DNA of 64,000 nucleotides. Origin: Paramecium pentaurelia (lineage: Eukaryota; Ciliophora; Oligohymenophorea; Peniculida; Parameciidae). Location of the stretch: NCBI GenBank assembly GCA_905183005.1, contig CAJJDO010000115.1:132105-196104 (forward strand). The letters run 5' to 3'. Positions 23,268 through 36,335 of this stretch are shown here, piece after piece. The notes below the pieces were generated by a model. That model worked only from the letters and a program-made list of their open reading frames with translations, did not search any database and was not told where the DNA came from. Position 1 is the stretch's first letter, and each line of letters begins with the position of its first letter. Made by a program: the position numbers and the translations under genes.

Positions 23268-24368
23268 TCATAAGAAATAATCTGGTACTCTTTTTGGAAC
23301 AGATTCATTTTCAGATCTTGGAGCTGGATCAAATTGTATACTATATAGATATATTAAATAAATTGATTTTACAAAGTTTAACGTAGATTCTCATCTACTT
23401 CCATTATACCAGCTTGATTACCACATCTATAACAATAATTTGGTGCAGAGAAAATAGTTACTACATTTCTCTCATGGGCTAAAGAATATCCCTTTTTAAT
23501 TAATTTAAATAATGTACATCCATCACCAATTGATGTGCTCTTGCAATCATCTTTAATTTATTATTATGATTGAATTATTCTGAAATATCCTATCCAAATG
23601 TATATCCTGCACCTCTTGGAGAAATACCCCAACCAGATCTATCATCTGGATCACTCCAAAGTAAATCACACATAGGACCTTCATGAGGTACTTCTTAAAC
23701 TCTATCTAATTGACGAATATGATCCAATGTATCAATGGAAGGTGAAATACCTCCATGAAGACAGAAGAACTTTATAGATTAGTTGAGTTTACTTATGATT
23801 CTACAACTGCTGTTAATGGTAAGTAATCAAATAATTCAGTGAAACATTTCCAAACATTACTATTACCATATTTACGTGAACATTCATCATAGAAACCATA
23901 AACTTATGTGATTTATCTTGATTCATGGTTACCTCTTAAGATGGTTATTCTGTCTCTATGACGAATCTAATATTCATTAATAGATTATATACTTTCAACA
24001 ATACAAGAAGAGTTACACACTCAACAGAATGATGTCCTCGATCTACATAATCTCCCATGAATAGATAATTAGTATCCTCAAATTAAAATCACTTCATTAC
24101 TGGTGCTTTGCCACCTATTTTGAACAATTCCATCAAATCATGAAATTGACCATGAATATCACCACAAATTATTACTGGTGCACGTACTGGTTAAACATTA
24201 GATTCTTCAATTAATATTTCTTTTGCCTAATGAAATATAAATGTTATTCTTTAATACTTTTTCACATATTAATTTAACATCTTATTCTGGAAGTGGTTTA
24301 CATTAATACAAATGTTAGATTTGGTGATCAAGATTAGTTGCCTCAATTGTATTTAATTTAGAAGCCAT
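23268..24368 (-). CDS. PPP2C: Serine/threonine protein phosphatase 2A catalytic subunit
   Basis: 312 aa after removing six introns (31, 24, 26, 23, 26 and 32 nt). All metallophosphatase signatures are present in order: GDIHGQFHDL, GDYVDRG, RGNHESR, then CLHGGISPS, and DLLWSDPDDRSGWGISPRGAG. The C-terminus reads RVPDYFL, the PP2A-specific tail whose terminal Leu is methylated and whose Tyr is a phosphorylation site. This separates it from PP4/PP6 (also DYFL-like) and PP1. The FDPAPR segment ahead of the tail is also PP2A-like. Length is close to the usual 309. It is the catalytic subunit of the A/B/C holoenzyme. Upstream lies, after 60 bp, the stop of a large coiled-coil gene transcribed the same way. 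Confidence 0.95.
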
Positions 24369-24428
24369 ATTAATTTTTGAATCAATATTAGAAATAATCA
24401 AATAAATATATATAAAGGTTTAAATATA

Positions 24429-27400
24429 TCATTAAGAATTTAGTATGATCTACATATATTAGGGTAAACATTCAAATGCATATTACTCTAATAATAGTTC
24501 TTTGGCTCTTCTCTCTAAGAATCTCCCCAATAATATCCTCTACTCATTTGAATTTAATTCATTCATTCTATAAAATACTTCTCTCTCAGTAGAATCATAT
24601 TACTATGATCTTATTAACATCAATTTTAATTCAATCTCTCTTATTTTCCATAATTTCATATCATTAAAATATTAAGCATTATTCTTTTGCAAATATTCAT
24701 TCAAATTTACTAATAAATTATGTTCTTCACAAATCTATGAAAATCTTTTATGTGACATATATTAAATATTATTCTATTCTAAATCACATTCACTAATAAA
24801 TAAATTAATTATCTATTATTCAGTTTTCTATTAATCCAATTCCATAAGCAAAAGTCTAAATTAAAGTTATGTAAATCGATCTTAATTGAACAATGTTAAA
24901 ATTAACTAATATTTTTAAGTAATCTCTTTTGTTTTGAATTCCAACATACCTTACATATATGGTTATATCTCTTGATCATAATCAACAAGTTGAACATATT
25001 TTGGAATAGTATTTCTTACATATTGTCCGATAGCTTCAGAAAGTTATGATTATTGGACAAAAATTCCATTTTCTGTGAATTCTTTATTTTGAATACCATT
25101 CAAAGTACTCAAATAAATATTAAAACTCTAATCTCCTATTAACATTTAATGGAATAATTTAGCATATGTTGTCTTTTTCTTATAATAGATAATACTCTTA
25201 ATTATTCTTTAGTATTTTTATAACCAAACTTAAGGAGGCTATTAGAAATTCTCTATTTAATAAAATTCATATAATTATATATGTAGGGGATAATTGTACT
25301 TTCCATATTTCACACACCAACAAACAAAACTAGACAAATATTTTTATAAAGTTTATCTTGTAACAATATTATCTATTCTATCTCTTCTAAATTATTATAT
25401 CTCTTATAATAAAAGTTGAGTAGCTGTTTATGTATTTTTGGATGGACATTTACTCACAAATAGTTTCTTCTCTATTGATAATAAATTTTTTATTGGAGAC
25501 AATTAAGCCTCAATATCTACTTCTTAATCATCATCTGAAGAGGAATCATCTGGTGGAGCTAATGAATCTTAGAAAACTAAATAATTAAAATAACATTCAA
25601 TTTACATATTTAAACTGGATGATGCTTTTTAGTTGGACTGATTGGTGGAGTTTCTCTTGGTTCTCTAGATAAATCAACTGATTAATCTCTTCTCAATTAT
25701 TGTGGTTCTGTTGATTCACTTTATGCTATATCTAAAGCAGACTTTTATATCTATGAACTAGTAGATTGATTGATTTATGGAGGTATTAATAATTAAGGTT
25801 AAGAAGAAAAGAAGATTGTATTTGATTTTTCAGGAGGTAATAAATTTGGTCCAGGTGATTGAACTTTTGGAAATTCTAAGAATATTTTCTTTTTTATTGC
25901 TTATCTTTTTATAGTTTCAATTTGAAAATGTGGTAAATATTTGTGAACTCTGATAATTTATTTTTACAGGAATGATACCTATTTTAATGTTAATTAATGT
26001 TTAACAATCAACAGATCCAATTTTTTTTCAGCATGAATCTATTTTCGACATGATTATTTAGAATCAATCTATGATTCATATAGACTAATCTTATTCTCTA
26101 CTAAAGTAGATTTGCTTTCAATTATTAAAGTTTCCAAACTTCGAATAAGCTTAATAAACACATTATAACTATTTATGACATATTAGCTCACACATTAAAA
26201 ATCATCTAAATGAAATTCTTCCTTCATTGTTAAAATATTAAACAATTATCTAGATCTTTAAGCCAATTGATCTATCAAATCCTCTAAATCTTAGTTAAAT
26301 GTATATTTATTATAAGCAATTTTTATTTCATGATAATCATCAATAAATACTTAAATAGGATATCTGGACATTTCTAAATAAGTTTATTCTTCTTTATTTC
26401 TGGGAATACATTCCCTTTTTATCATAGAAAAGTTGGCTTCAACAGATTAATTGAATGTAACAATAGGAGGTGTTTGAGTACTCCAATCATATAATTTTTT
26501 TTTAAATTATATTGTTTAGACAGATGCATCTAATAATTCAATTAAATCATAAGTGTCAGTTTCTTATGTTTTATAAGTGACTGAATTACCAACACATTCA
26601 TCTTTAAATATAGTTTATTAATAATCTTAAAGTATTTATTCATCTTCCTAATTTTAATTTAATATTTCTCTCCTTTCTAAATCATCTAATTTTTTTTAAT
26701 ACATATCTTCATATATCATAGTTCTTTATTCAAATTGATGTTTAAAATCTTCAAACATTTCCTTTTTAGCATGTTACAATTCATCTGCAAATTTTTCTTC
26801 AATTTATTAAGCATTAACAAGATTTTAATGAATATAGATAGAAGGATCAACTTGATGATTAATAAAGACTTTCATTGCATCAATCTCTCTTATTAGATCA
26901 GAATTCTATAATTTAAAAAAATCACATTCTCTTCTTAAGTTTAGTAGTTCTTATTCTAATTTTTAACATTTCTTTCTCAAATATCTACCTTCTTTAATCA
27001 TTTTATCATTTTAATCAGAATTCTATTTCAAATATCTTTCAGCCTCTTATAATTTACTACCTTTATCATTCAATGTTTTTTAGTACATTTGATGCAATTT
27101 CACAGTTTCTGATAGACAATCTTTCTCTAATTTTCTATTTGTTTCAGATTACTTTTCAATAATCTCCTTTACTGCATGAGTAAATGATGACCATATTTTA
27201 TTTAATATAGTCTAATAATCAATGCACTTAACAGCCAATTACTAACCTAACTAAGTAATGGAACCAGTGTAGACCAACTCCATTTTTTCATAGAAATCTC
27301 TAATGTTGCTGTATTATTATAATTATAATTATTGAACCATGAGCTACAAAATAAAAGTTATATACATCTGTCCATTGTTCTAATTGTTTAAGATCTTTGC

Positions 27401-27969
27401 GTTCATTTAATTCAAGTACCCACTTTGTTCTAGTAGTCCGATTGCTACTCACATTATTGGCCCTACTCATTAAGGATCTCATGGCAAAGACCTATGATCT
27501 CCTCATCTTCATTCATTACCGTTCCATCCTCACCTTAAATAGTTCTGCAAATATTTTGAAGAGAAGGCAATTTGTTAGGTGAACCATAACGTTAAGAATT
27601 ACTCTCAACAGATGATATCTTGCCCTTGGAAGATAAATCGATATGCGTCTCAACTCGATAATGAATACTCTTCAGTGGCTTTTAATTCATTGGTAATTTA
27701 ATTTATAAACAATATCATCTTTTCAACTTCTTCTCAATACATTACTACAAACGCATCATTTCATTAACATAATTTTTTGATAATGTTTTTGCTTATTCAC
27801 CTCTTAATGTATTAAAGTAATTTGCAATCTCTCCTAATTCCTTCATAGGTAATTTCTCATCTAATCTTCTCCCAAAAGAACGTGGAGATATTACACCTAC
27901 ATGTTCAGACATTCCTCTTGATGTCTTTACTGTACTACGAGGACTACCTATTGTTGAAATTCTATTCAT
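24429..27969 (-). CDS. Large coiled-coil protein (~1100 aa), unidentified
   Basis: Starts at ATG 27969 (MNRISTIGSPRSTVKTSRGM) and ends at TGA 24429-24431. The N-terminal ~250 residues are Ser/Gln-rich with two or three short introns, including 22 nt near 27340 and 29 nt near 27315. A long coiled coil follows (SETNRKLEKDCLSETVKLHQ through LDDLERREIL), then a Pro-rich linker with SPGPNLLPPEK and ETPPISPTKK. After that comes an acidic patch SSSDDDQEVD and a helical C-terminal domain of ~400 residues. That last domain contains an EF-hand-like helix DRFTQLQFRLLLMELDQQ without a complete calcium loop. No signal peptide or membrane segment. The intron chain near 27720 could not be placed with certainty. 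The organisation suggests a structural or ciliary scaffold; no family recognised. Confidence 0.7.
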
Positions 27970-28533
27970 TGATATTTTTCATATACTATTCTCTCAATGT
28001 GACTAATTTTGATAATAATGCTGATTCTTTTGACTCTCTTGTTGTAGCTAACACCTATGCATACATTCGGTTATTCGTTTTATACTCTAAGAACTCTGAT
28101 GACTCAGTTGGATATCTCAATAGAAGAAATATATATACGATCTCAATTGTTACCGACCAAACATTATTAAAATTAATCGTAATACTCTCAATTCAAATTT
28201 CAACTTTTATTATCAATACATTTATTATTCCAAAAATTATTAACTATCATTAACTAAATCATTATTTTTCATCTTTATTCTATTAAATATTATAAATTAG
28301 ATATATTGTATTATGTTTACAAAAAGTAAAAAAATAAAATTTAATTATTGATATGAAAAATCGAATTAAATCTATGAATATATGTTCTAATGTTTTTCTT
28401 ATAATTTTGAAAAGAGTTTCTTTTTATTCTGTAAATTATTAATATCTTATGTAGTTTCTCAGAAATTGAATAGTTTTAACTTTAAAGCATTTTTTTAATG
28501 AAATTAGATTTATAATTAAATACAATTTTAACC
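27970..28533. other. Intergenic between divergent genes
   Basis: About 560 bp separating the divergent starts of the coiled-coil gene and the E(z) gene, so it probably holds both promoters. The 123-codon plus-strand ORF that begins at 27882 and runs to 28253 is largely antisense to the start of the coiled-coil gene and is not believed. Nothing else seen. Confidence 0.5.
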
Positions 28534-30400
28534 ATGAAAAAAAAAGACATCATTCTAGAATACAAACTTTTTAAACGATATGTGTAACACTTACAATTGA
28601 AATTACTTTAAGAGGAATCTTATCAAAAAAAATCCATAAATGTTAAGGTAAATAGAAATAGATACTATTAAATTGACATTAAAGTTAATAAAAATAGAGA
28701 CAATCTTCCTTTGATAACTAATCACTATAAAAGCATACCATAAAACATCAGATTATAAAATCCAATTCCAGTCTTGCTTGAGAGATTAAGTATATATATT
28801 AATTACTTAGCACCTATGTCAGTTGAGTTATCATAATGTGAAGAAACTGAAGAATTATTTAGAATAATTGAATAAGCTTAATAGGAAAGTATAGATAAAA
28901 GTAAATAACTATTAAGAAATGAATTAAAAATATTCTTAGATTATTTTTTTGAAAAAAATAAAGATTTATTTAGATCTATTAAAGATGTATTTAAATTTAA
29001 TGAAATTGGACAAGCTTTTAATGTGTCAGTAGAATAAATTTAATTACATTTTTTATCTAAAATATAAGGTTAATACTGTATGAAGTCTGTTGTGAAATAT
29101 CAATTAGTAAGATTCAACAGGTATTTTTGTCCCATTTGTAATTTGTATATGTGTAGTTGGCATTATAGGTTAAGTTTGAGTTCTATATAGTTCAAAGAAT
29201 CAAAGAGTGTTTATTGAGAGTGAGCCAAATGAAGAGATAATAATGAATATCCAATCAATTGATAATTTTTATGAAACAGACTTCAAGCCTAATTAAATGA
29301 ATTTGAAAGAAAGTATATGGAGATATCATATGAAGAATAAATAAGAAATAGATATAAGATGTACTAAAGTTGAAAGATGTGGTAGATATAATTGTAATAA
29401 CAAAAAAAGATTAAAGAAATTTTAAATAAAATCTATTCAATAACTACTTGAATTTGGGTTTATGAATTGTTGTTTTATCAATTAAATATTATAGCATCCT
29501 ATCTATAAGATTTATTGTGATTAAATTAATTCTATAATTAAGAATTATTCTAATAAATAATTAAATCATACTAATAAATCATAATAGAATATTATGTCTC
29601 CAGAAATTTCTGATGGATTTGATTCATATTCTTAAAAATTACAAAAAATTAGTAATTACTAATAATAATATACACCATGTTTTCATGAAGGTAGTTGTAA
29701 AGATGCAGATTGTAGTTGTGTTATGTGTCCAAAGTATTGTTGCTGTAAAGGTAAATGTGAAAAGAAAATTAAGAGATGCGATTGCAAATTCTGTGGATAT
29801 GATGAAAAGAAACATAAATTTTAATGTCCTTGTTTCAATTCAGGATTTGAATGTGATCCAACTATATGCAAATGTACAAATTGCAATAACGTTAATTTAT
29901 TGATGGGAATATCTAAATAATTAATCTTAGGAAAATCTCTTATATGTAACGGTTTAGGCTTATTTGCTGCATAACATTTTAAATAATATGATTTTATAGG
30001 TGAATATAGAGGTAATTATTTGTTGTTGGATGAAGAAAGCTTTATTATAGAATGTAAAATTTAATTATATCTTTTATTTAGAATGTAATATGCTTACAGG
30101 AAAACATTATTTATTTGAAGTTGATGATAAATGGCAAATAGATGGAACTTATTATAGCAATTATCTTAGATTCATTAATCACGCAACAAATTAATCAGAA
30201 ACAGCAAATTGTTAAGCTATTATATTATTCTCTGAAGGAAGATGGAGGATTGGAATGTAATACAATTATTCTATTATAGGCTTGCAACTAAAGAAATTGA
30301 AGTAGGATAAGAATTATACTTTGATTATGGTGATAAATTCAAAACTAAATGGTTATAAGAATTTAATCAAATAAGTTAACGATATTTTTAGAGCAAATGA
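28534..30400 (+). CDS. EZL: Enhancer-of-zeste-type SET-domain histone methyltransferase
   Basis: 597 aa with three introns (22 nt near 29170, 28 nt near 30055, 23 nt near 30260). The order fits E(z)/EZH. An N-terminal half contains a Cys motif YFCPICNLYMCSWHYR (compare FCRRCFKYDCFLH of EZH2). The pre-SET CXC region at ~373-448 has repeated Cys: CFHEGSCKDADCSC, CPKYCCCKGKCEKK, CDCKFCG, CPCFNSGFECDPTICKC. The SET domain at ~450-590 has LICNGLGLFAAQ, RFINHATN (the NH motif that binds SAM) and ELYFDYGD. It should methylate histone H3. In Paramecium the homologue Ezl1 deposits H3K27 and H3K9 methylation needed for silencing transposable elements and for excision of internal eliminated sequences. 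Whether this copy is Ezl1 or a paralogue cannot be told here. Confidence 0.92.
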
Positions 30401-30469
30401 ATTATATAAATTATATCATTTATAATTTTAAATTAAATAAATATTCTATCATTAAATAATTAATGTTAA

Positions 30470-31197
30470 ATAATAACATAACTTTGAGTTTTTAAAAAAG
30501 AGAGATGACTTTGTTATGAATATTAAACCCATTGATAGATAGATTCTATTTATCAAATAATAGGATATAATGTTATTGTAAAATAATTATGAAATTGAAG
30601 TAGATAAAACACTATATCTCTTTAAATGGTTAAATTAAAATGTATAAAAAAAGTATATCGAAAATTACCTTTAAAAAACTCAATGAGTTTAATTACTTTA
30701 ATTAAGAATAAGAAGTCAGATTGGTTTAATTAATTGAAACCCTCCTTAAATTATAGTTGAGAATGATTATTCAGCATTCCTTGCATAATGAATACTTAAG
30801 TATTTTAATTAAATTGAGTTTATTAAAGAATTCAACTTAAGAATTATTCAACACTTTTACAATAATTTGCTAATTAATGGATTAGTATAACAATCTTATA
30901 ATTAAGTATTATCTTACTAAAATTTATATAAAATACTTGCATTTATTGGTATTAATTTAAATAAAATAATCAGGTAATATTTCATGTAATAATGGATTTA
31001 TTAGTGCTTTTTCATTAAATTTGATAGATATTTCATAATATTAAATGATGTTTGATTATAAACGATTGCTATTTTAAGTAATATGGGCTTTAAATAATAT
31101 TTTTTATACGATACACAATGAAACTGCATTGTTAAACTAGATATTAGTAAAATTAGCTTAATCAGAATTACATCATTACTTATTATATAGTATATGA
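30470..31197 (+). pseudogene. Degenerate importin-alpha-like locus
   Basis: Two adjacent open frames look like pieces of an importin-alpha (karyopherin-alpha). The first, to about 30684, reads EFLKKRDDFVMNIKPIDRQ, similar to the importin-beta-binding helix. The second, about 30690-31197, has armadillo-like helices, e.g. EVRLVQLIETLLKLQ, YNNLIIKYYLTKIYIKYL and LLFQVIWALNNIFYTI (compare the ARM motif EQAVWALGNI). No intron of normal size joins the two frames. No ATG stands before the first segment except an internal one (30509). The array holds only about 3-4 of the expected ten repeats. It is best explained as a decayed or truncated paralogue. It lies 70 bp after the E(z) gene on the same strand. 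Confidence 0.4.
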
Positions 31198-31380
31198 AAA
31201 AGAATGAAAATAAGCTAGATAAAAATTAATTGTTTTAAATATACTGGTTATAATATGTTATTAAGTCGTAGTGAAAAATGAAAATATTTGAAAAAATAGT
31301 TGTCAAACTATAAAAAGATTAATTAATATGTAATTTAGTAAAATAATTAAAATAAAAAAATTGAATAAAATAAAACTTCA

Positions 31381-32840
31381 TCAAGTTTTTCTAAAAAATT
31401 TTCTTAAGTATCCTCCTAATTATTTAATTTATCCAAATTGATTCTAATTTTTTTATAGTATTTTTGCTTATTCTGTATTTTTGGGATCAGATTCTTTAAT
31501 TTTCCCTTATAATTTGATAAATCCTAAATTAAATAATGTATTAGTTAGATCCTTCTTACCATCTAAATGAACAGAAAAGATTCCATAAAATTATTATATC
31601 ATATCATTTTTACAAAATTTGAGAATTTCTTCAAAAGTATAGAGTTTCAATAAAGAATCCTCACAACATTTTAACATTCCAATAATAAATGTATGTATGA
31701 TTTCTTCACCTTCAAAAAGGAAAACATCAAATATCATTCTACTTATTTTCCAAGAATTACCATACATAAGTAAAGTAAAATATTAATATTAAAAACATAT
31801 GTTAAAATCTACACCTACTTCTTAAAAATGTTTATAGAGTTAAGGTAATTCAGACATAAATTTTAAATTTAAAGTTTTCATTAATCTAATAAGTCCAGGA
31901 AATCCTGGCATAAATACCTATCTCCATTTTAATTCTATCATAACATATATAAAAATGTAAAACACAATTTCATCTCTAGTTGGATCAAATATTTCAACAT
32001 CTAAAAATGAATAAGAAAAATTACTTTCTAAAAATTAATGATCATTATATTAAAGATCATAACAAATTAATAAATTTGCTGCAATAATATTCATACCTTA
32101 TGTATATCCTAATTCAGGATCATAATTAGCATAAGCAATTAATATTTTTTTTAAACTTTAAATATTATCTGGCTATAATAATTAGATAATTTACGTTTTT
32201 TAGAAATTCGCATCCCATTAAAGTTCTAGGTATGTCTTTATCTATTTAAGATCTATAATTGTTCTCCTAGATAGAATATTTAAAAAATGAATTTGTAGTT
32301 TATTAAATCTAATACTTTATTAATTCCACTTAACAGAAGAATTACCATAAATCTCTTCTTTCAAAAAAGTTTAGTCTTTATGCCAATAATGATACATGTA
32401 TATCTAATAAATTGTAACCATTTAAGGATTTTTAGGAGATAATTTTTTTCCAATCTTCTTGTTTTAATAGTTGATACTCTTTTCCATTCTTACATGGCTC
32501 AATAATAACAAAGTCAGATATTTCTACTTATATCAATTTGTATTCAAATTGTTCCTTTTCTGTTATTGGTTAATCATCTTTAGATTTTAATTATTTTTGA
32601 TCTTGAAAATTCATGTTTTATATCTAAGGTTACTATTTACTTTTACATCTTCTTTACTTTCACTAATAGACCTTTTAAATATTCTAGATTAGCTTTATCT
32701 ATTAGAATTTTGTCCAAATTAGACTCTATTTCTTCTTCTGCTTAACTAATATTGATTTAGAATTTAACTTAAATAATTTCAAATGGGAGAGATTCCATCA
32801 TGTCGTTCTCATTCTATTCATTAGTTTTAGATAAATTCAT
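31381..32840 (-). CDS. TBC-domain Rab GTPase-activating protein
   Basis: 467 aa with two introns (34 nt near 32640, 22 nt near 32190). The first joins a frame starting at ATG 32840 to the TBC frame, and the total is divisible by three. The TBC domain covers about residues 130-400. Motif A reads IDKDIPRTL, with the catalytic Arg finger, and motif B reads LGYTQGMNIIAA, with the catalytic Gln of YxQ. Both dual-finger residues are intact, so it should stimulate GTP hydrolysis by a Rab. Later conserved parts are FMPGFPGLIRLMKTL and ELPQLYKHFQEVGVDFNICF. The N-terminus is acidic with a short coiled coil. A shorter start at 32614 is possible. A Rab gene lies about 10 kb away, but nothing links the two. 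Confidence 0.88.
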
Positions 32841-32894
32841 ATAATTAAATTATTGTATATACTAATAGAATTGAGAAAATAATATATAAGTTAA

Positions 32895-33431
32895 TCATTT
32901 TTTTAATAATTTTATTAAAGAATCAATTGATTAAATTGTGTTCTTCTTCTCTCTAGGACTATAAAATTTAACATTTGCTTTCATTTTTATTGGATTGATA
33001 TTATTTTTTTTGAAAATAAATTCCATTTATTTAGGTAAATCTTAAAGTTCCTAAACTTCAGGAAAACGTTATATAGCAGTAGGTTAAGGGATTTTAACAT
33101 AATGACTATTTAATAATTCATTTAATTTTTTTAAGCTTAATTTATTAGAATCATAGATATCTGTTTCATCAGTAAAAATTCGTTTGCTTAATTGATTTAT
33201 TTCTTATTTTTATGGACTTAAACTTAATTTGTCTTATGAACAATTAGATTTCATAATATTATTTTGTTTCAAATATATTGAAGGTAATTATCTACGAATA
33301 ATTCTTTTATTTTATTCATCACAAGAGTTGTCACTTTACAATTATAATAGTCTTGGACTTTATATAGAAATTTTAGTTGAATTTCTCTATTTTAATTTAT
33401 TATTCAAAAGAGGTAATAATTTATTTTTCAT
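32895..33431 (-). CDS. Small basic protein (178 aa), unrecognised
   Basis: A single uninterrupted frame from ATG 33431 to TGA 32895-32897. It is rich in Lys, Asn and Gln, with Ser-Pro pairs (SIQSPRLLQ, SLSPQKQE, KFYSPREKK) that could be kinase sites. The region KRIFTDETDIYDSNKLSLKK is followed by a Pro/Phe segment RFPEVQELQDLPKQ. No membrane segment or signal. It lies 54 bp from the start of the TBC gene, same strand. Probably cytosolic and largely disordered; no family recognised. Confidence 0.65.
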
Positions 33432-33653
33432 ATCATTAGTTTGATGAAGCTCAAAATTCAAAATTTAACTCAGAGATTTTTATGTTGAAACATTCTTCTA
33501 AGTTCTATTATTTTACTGTGATTAATTAATTTATTATACAGGACTTTGTTGTTATGGAAAATCAAAATTATATAGCATATTATATTAATTAAAAAGCCAA
33601 ATTTATATAAGTGTTACTTATATGATATTAATTTAGTGATAAATAATATTAAT

Positions 33654-35659
33654 TCATTTGATATTATAGATTTTTATATTTTAAGGTTTTAGACTTACCT
33701 TAACAGGAATGTATTCATTGGCCTATTTTGCATAAGCTTCAAATTCTTTTTCTCTTTTCACATCCTAAACAAACTTTATCCATTATAACATTATAAATTT
33801 CTTTTTCATTAAATTCACATTTGCATAAGCATTCAAAAATTTACATTTGAGTTTTTATTATTCATAAGTAAAATATTTCCAAGTTGAATAATATTTTTTA
33901 ATTGTTGAAAAATAATATTTAGTTAAAGACTTAATATCTTTTTATTTCTTTTCCCTTTTAACTACATTTAACCAACCATTAAATAAAAATTGTTTATATT
34001 ATAGATCCATTTACTTTTTCATTTTTTATTTATATACTTAATTCTTCCATCTATTTAGAAATACTTTCTATTTATGATTATTCATTAATTAAATCAAATT
34101 CTTAACAAACTATTATTATGCTGTTTTATTTTATTTTAATATTGAAAATACATTCTCTTTTTATTTTTACTATTTCTAAAATCGAAACTATCTTGAAATC
34201 CTATCCTTCTCATATTTCTCTAATTATTTATCCTTATAAATCTTAAATTGTTTCATACATCTTTTTATTACAATCATATCTTTCTTATATATATATTATT
34301 ATAATTTCTTTAATATTCTAAACTCTTTCAATAAATCTTTATTTAATTATCCAATCATATAATCTATATATCTCTCTGTAATAAATAATAATTATGTTTT
34401 ATTGATACTATTCAATAAATGACTATTTTTCTCAAACTTTTCCATGTCAATTACTAATTCCTATGATAATTTCTTTGTTATTATATGATTATTAACTGTT
34501 ATTCCATCTTTTGATGTATCCTTATCCGTAAATTTAGAATTACCTTAATTATTATTATTGAACTAATTAGATTATTATGCCTAATCAAATGAATGACCAT
34601 AACTAATATCATTATTAGATGAATCCTATTTTGTTTATAATGAATTGTTATATTCTTATTTTACTTCCATTATGGTTGGTTAGACATTAGGATTGAATTA
34701 TGCTGTATTTTATGGAATTGTTTAATATTAACTCCATCTTTATGTTGTTTCTACTAATTACGATTCCTAATCAATACTTTCATAAATTGGACTTTAATTT
34801 GATTACTAATGACCTTTCTCTTCTTAATGAGATGAATGAGTAATACTACTTTATTCATCTTGAATTTCTTCCTTAATACTATTATAAGTTCTAGATGATT
34901 GTTAATAATTATGATCAAATTTCTAACATTGAGTACCCATACTAACTTTACCTGATTATTAGAATTGTCCTTACTCTTCTATAGTATCATAGAATTATTC
35001 AGAATCTATTGATTTCTCTTATGTTTAACTTAAATTCTATATGTTACTACTTTCTTAACTAGTGTAATGACTTATTTAATTTCTATCAGAAACAGTCTTT
35101 GCATAAGGATCAAGCATTTATGTTTAAGTATATTACATTACACTTGAATTTTCAAAAGGATTCTTCTGACCCTCTTAATCAGTTTAAACAAGTTCTTCTT
35201 AAATTTGACTCTCAGGTATTTTAACTTCTTGCTATCTACTAAAAGAGATATTCTATTCATCTTGTTTAGTTTTACGACTATCTTCAAAAGGATTCTTTGG
35301 AGGTTCTGAACGTGGAGATGAAACACTTTATTAATGTTCTTCAAGTTCTACATTTTTCTTTATTTCTAATTATTAACTTGGTTTTGGCACTATTTAAAAT
35401 TTTGGTTATATTTCAAGTTAAGCTTTGTATTTATTCAACAAATCTCTAGTCTTGACAGGCATACTCTTTACTGAAGGTCTAGAAAGACTTTCAAAATCAT
35501 TTATTTATTATTCAGATGTTTATGAAACATACTCTTAATAATTGAGTTCCACACTCTTTTTATAATTGTGTAAAGACCTTGCTGCATTCTAATTATAAGA
35601 TATCAATTTACATCTCTTTTTTCTTGTAAGTCTTTATTAATAATTGGTCGTTATTGCAT
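33654..35659 (-). CDS. Sfi1-like centrin-binding repeat protein with long disordered N-terminus
   Basis: 660 aa with one 23-nt intron near the start. Residues ~20-430 are Ser/Gln/Asn-rich and disordered, with a repeated short motif NPFE (EPPKNPFEDS and GQKNPFENS), which may be an EH-domain or adaptor ligand. From ~430 the protein becomes a long basic helix. Trp/Phe anchors recur at roughly 25-35-residue spacing: VFLNRWKNQVY, FLFNGWLNVVKREK, KKYYSTWKYFTYE, FIMLQWIKFVQDV. This W-centred spacing is the Sfi1 centrin-binding repeat pattern. In Paramecium, Sfi1-type proteins and centrins build the contractile infraciliary lattice and basal-body linkers. Only four or five repeats are visible here, so this is a short member. 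Confidence 0.65.
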
Positions 35660-36335
35660 TTAATATTAAATATATAATTAAAATATCACTCTTCATTTAT
35701 CATAATAATTAAATAATAATCTATAAACCAATCTAATAGAGTAAATCTCATATATTTAAGATAAGATAACAAATTTATTTTTTAATCAATACATAAATAC
35801 TTAATTTAACCAAAAATATAGAGAAAGATCATATCTTAAAAAGATTTAAATAAATAAGATTAATACTTATAATAGCTAAAAAATTAAATATTAATATTAA
35901 ATCACCTATAGTATTAATAATTTCTTGTGAATATCTCTCATCATTTTATAAGATTTAGAAATAACAACAATTATTCAGTATTCATAAACTAAGATTAAAT
36001 TGAAGTTTTCCTAAAAAAATATTTATAACAATTTATAATAAAATATATTCAAGAAATCAATGATTACAGTCTATATTTAATAATGCAATCATATAATATT
36101 AATTTTTATGTATTTTTATAATTATAAAATTTGAATTAATTGAATTCTTTTACAATTTAAGTTGAAGAATATATTAATCTTATAAAAAATCTTATTTCCT
36201 CTAATTAAACTTTACAGATAATTTAAGATTAGATTATTTTCAATTTCTAAAAAATAAAACTTTTTAATTTTACAATGATAACTATTAAATGAAAATGGGA
36301 ATATAATTAATATAATAAAATCATTGGCAATCGAT
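35660..36335. other. Intergenic, no gene recognised
   Basis: About 680 bp of AT-rich sequence; no convincing exon on either strand. Confidence 0.5.

Noticed and set aside
27300..27482. Minus-strand ORF ending in a run of Ile
   Set aside because: The Ile run comes from reading through a 29-nt intron made of ATT/ATA repeats; the spliced coiled-coil gene has another frame there.
32574..32840. Separate 88-aa gene upstream of the TBC gene
   Set aside because: A 34-nt GTA...TAG intron joins its frame to the TBC frame and makes the whole divisible by three, so it is better read as the first exon.
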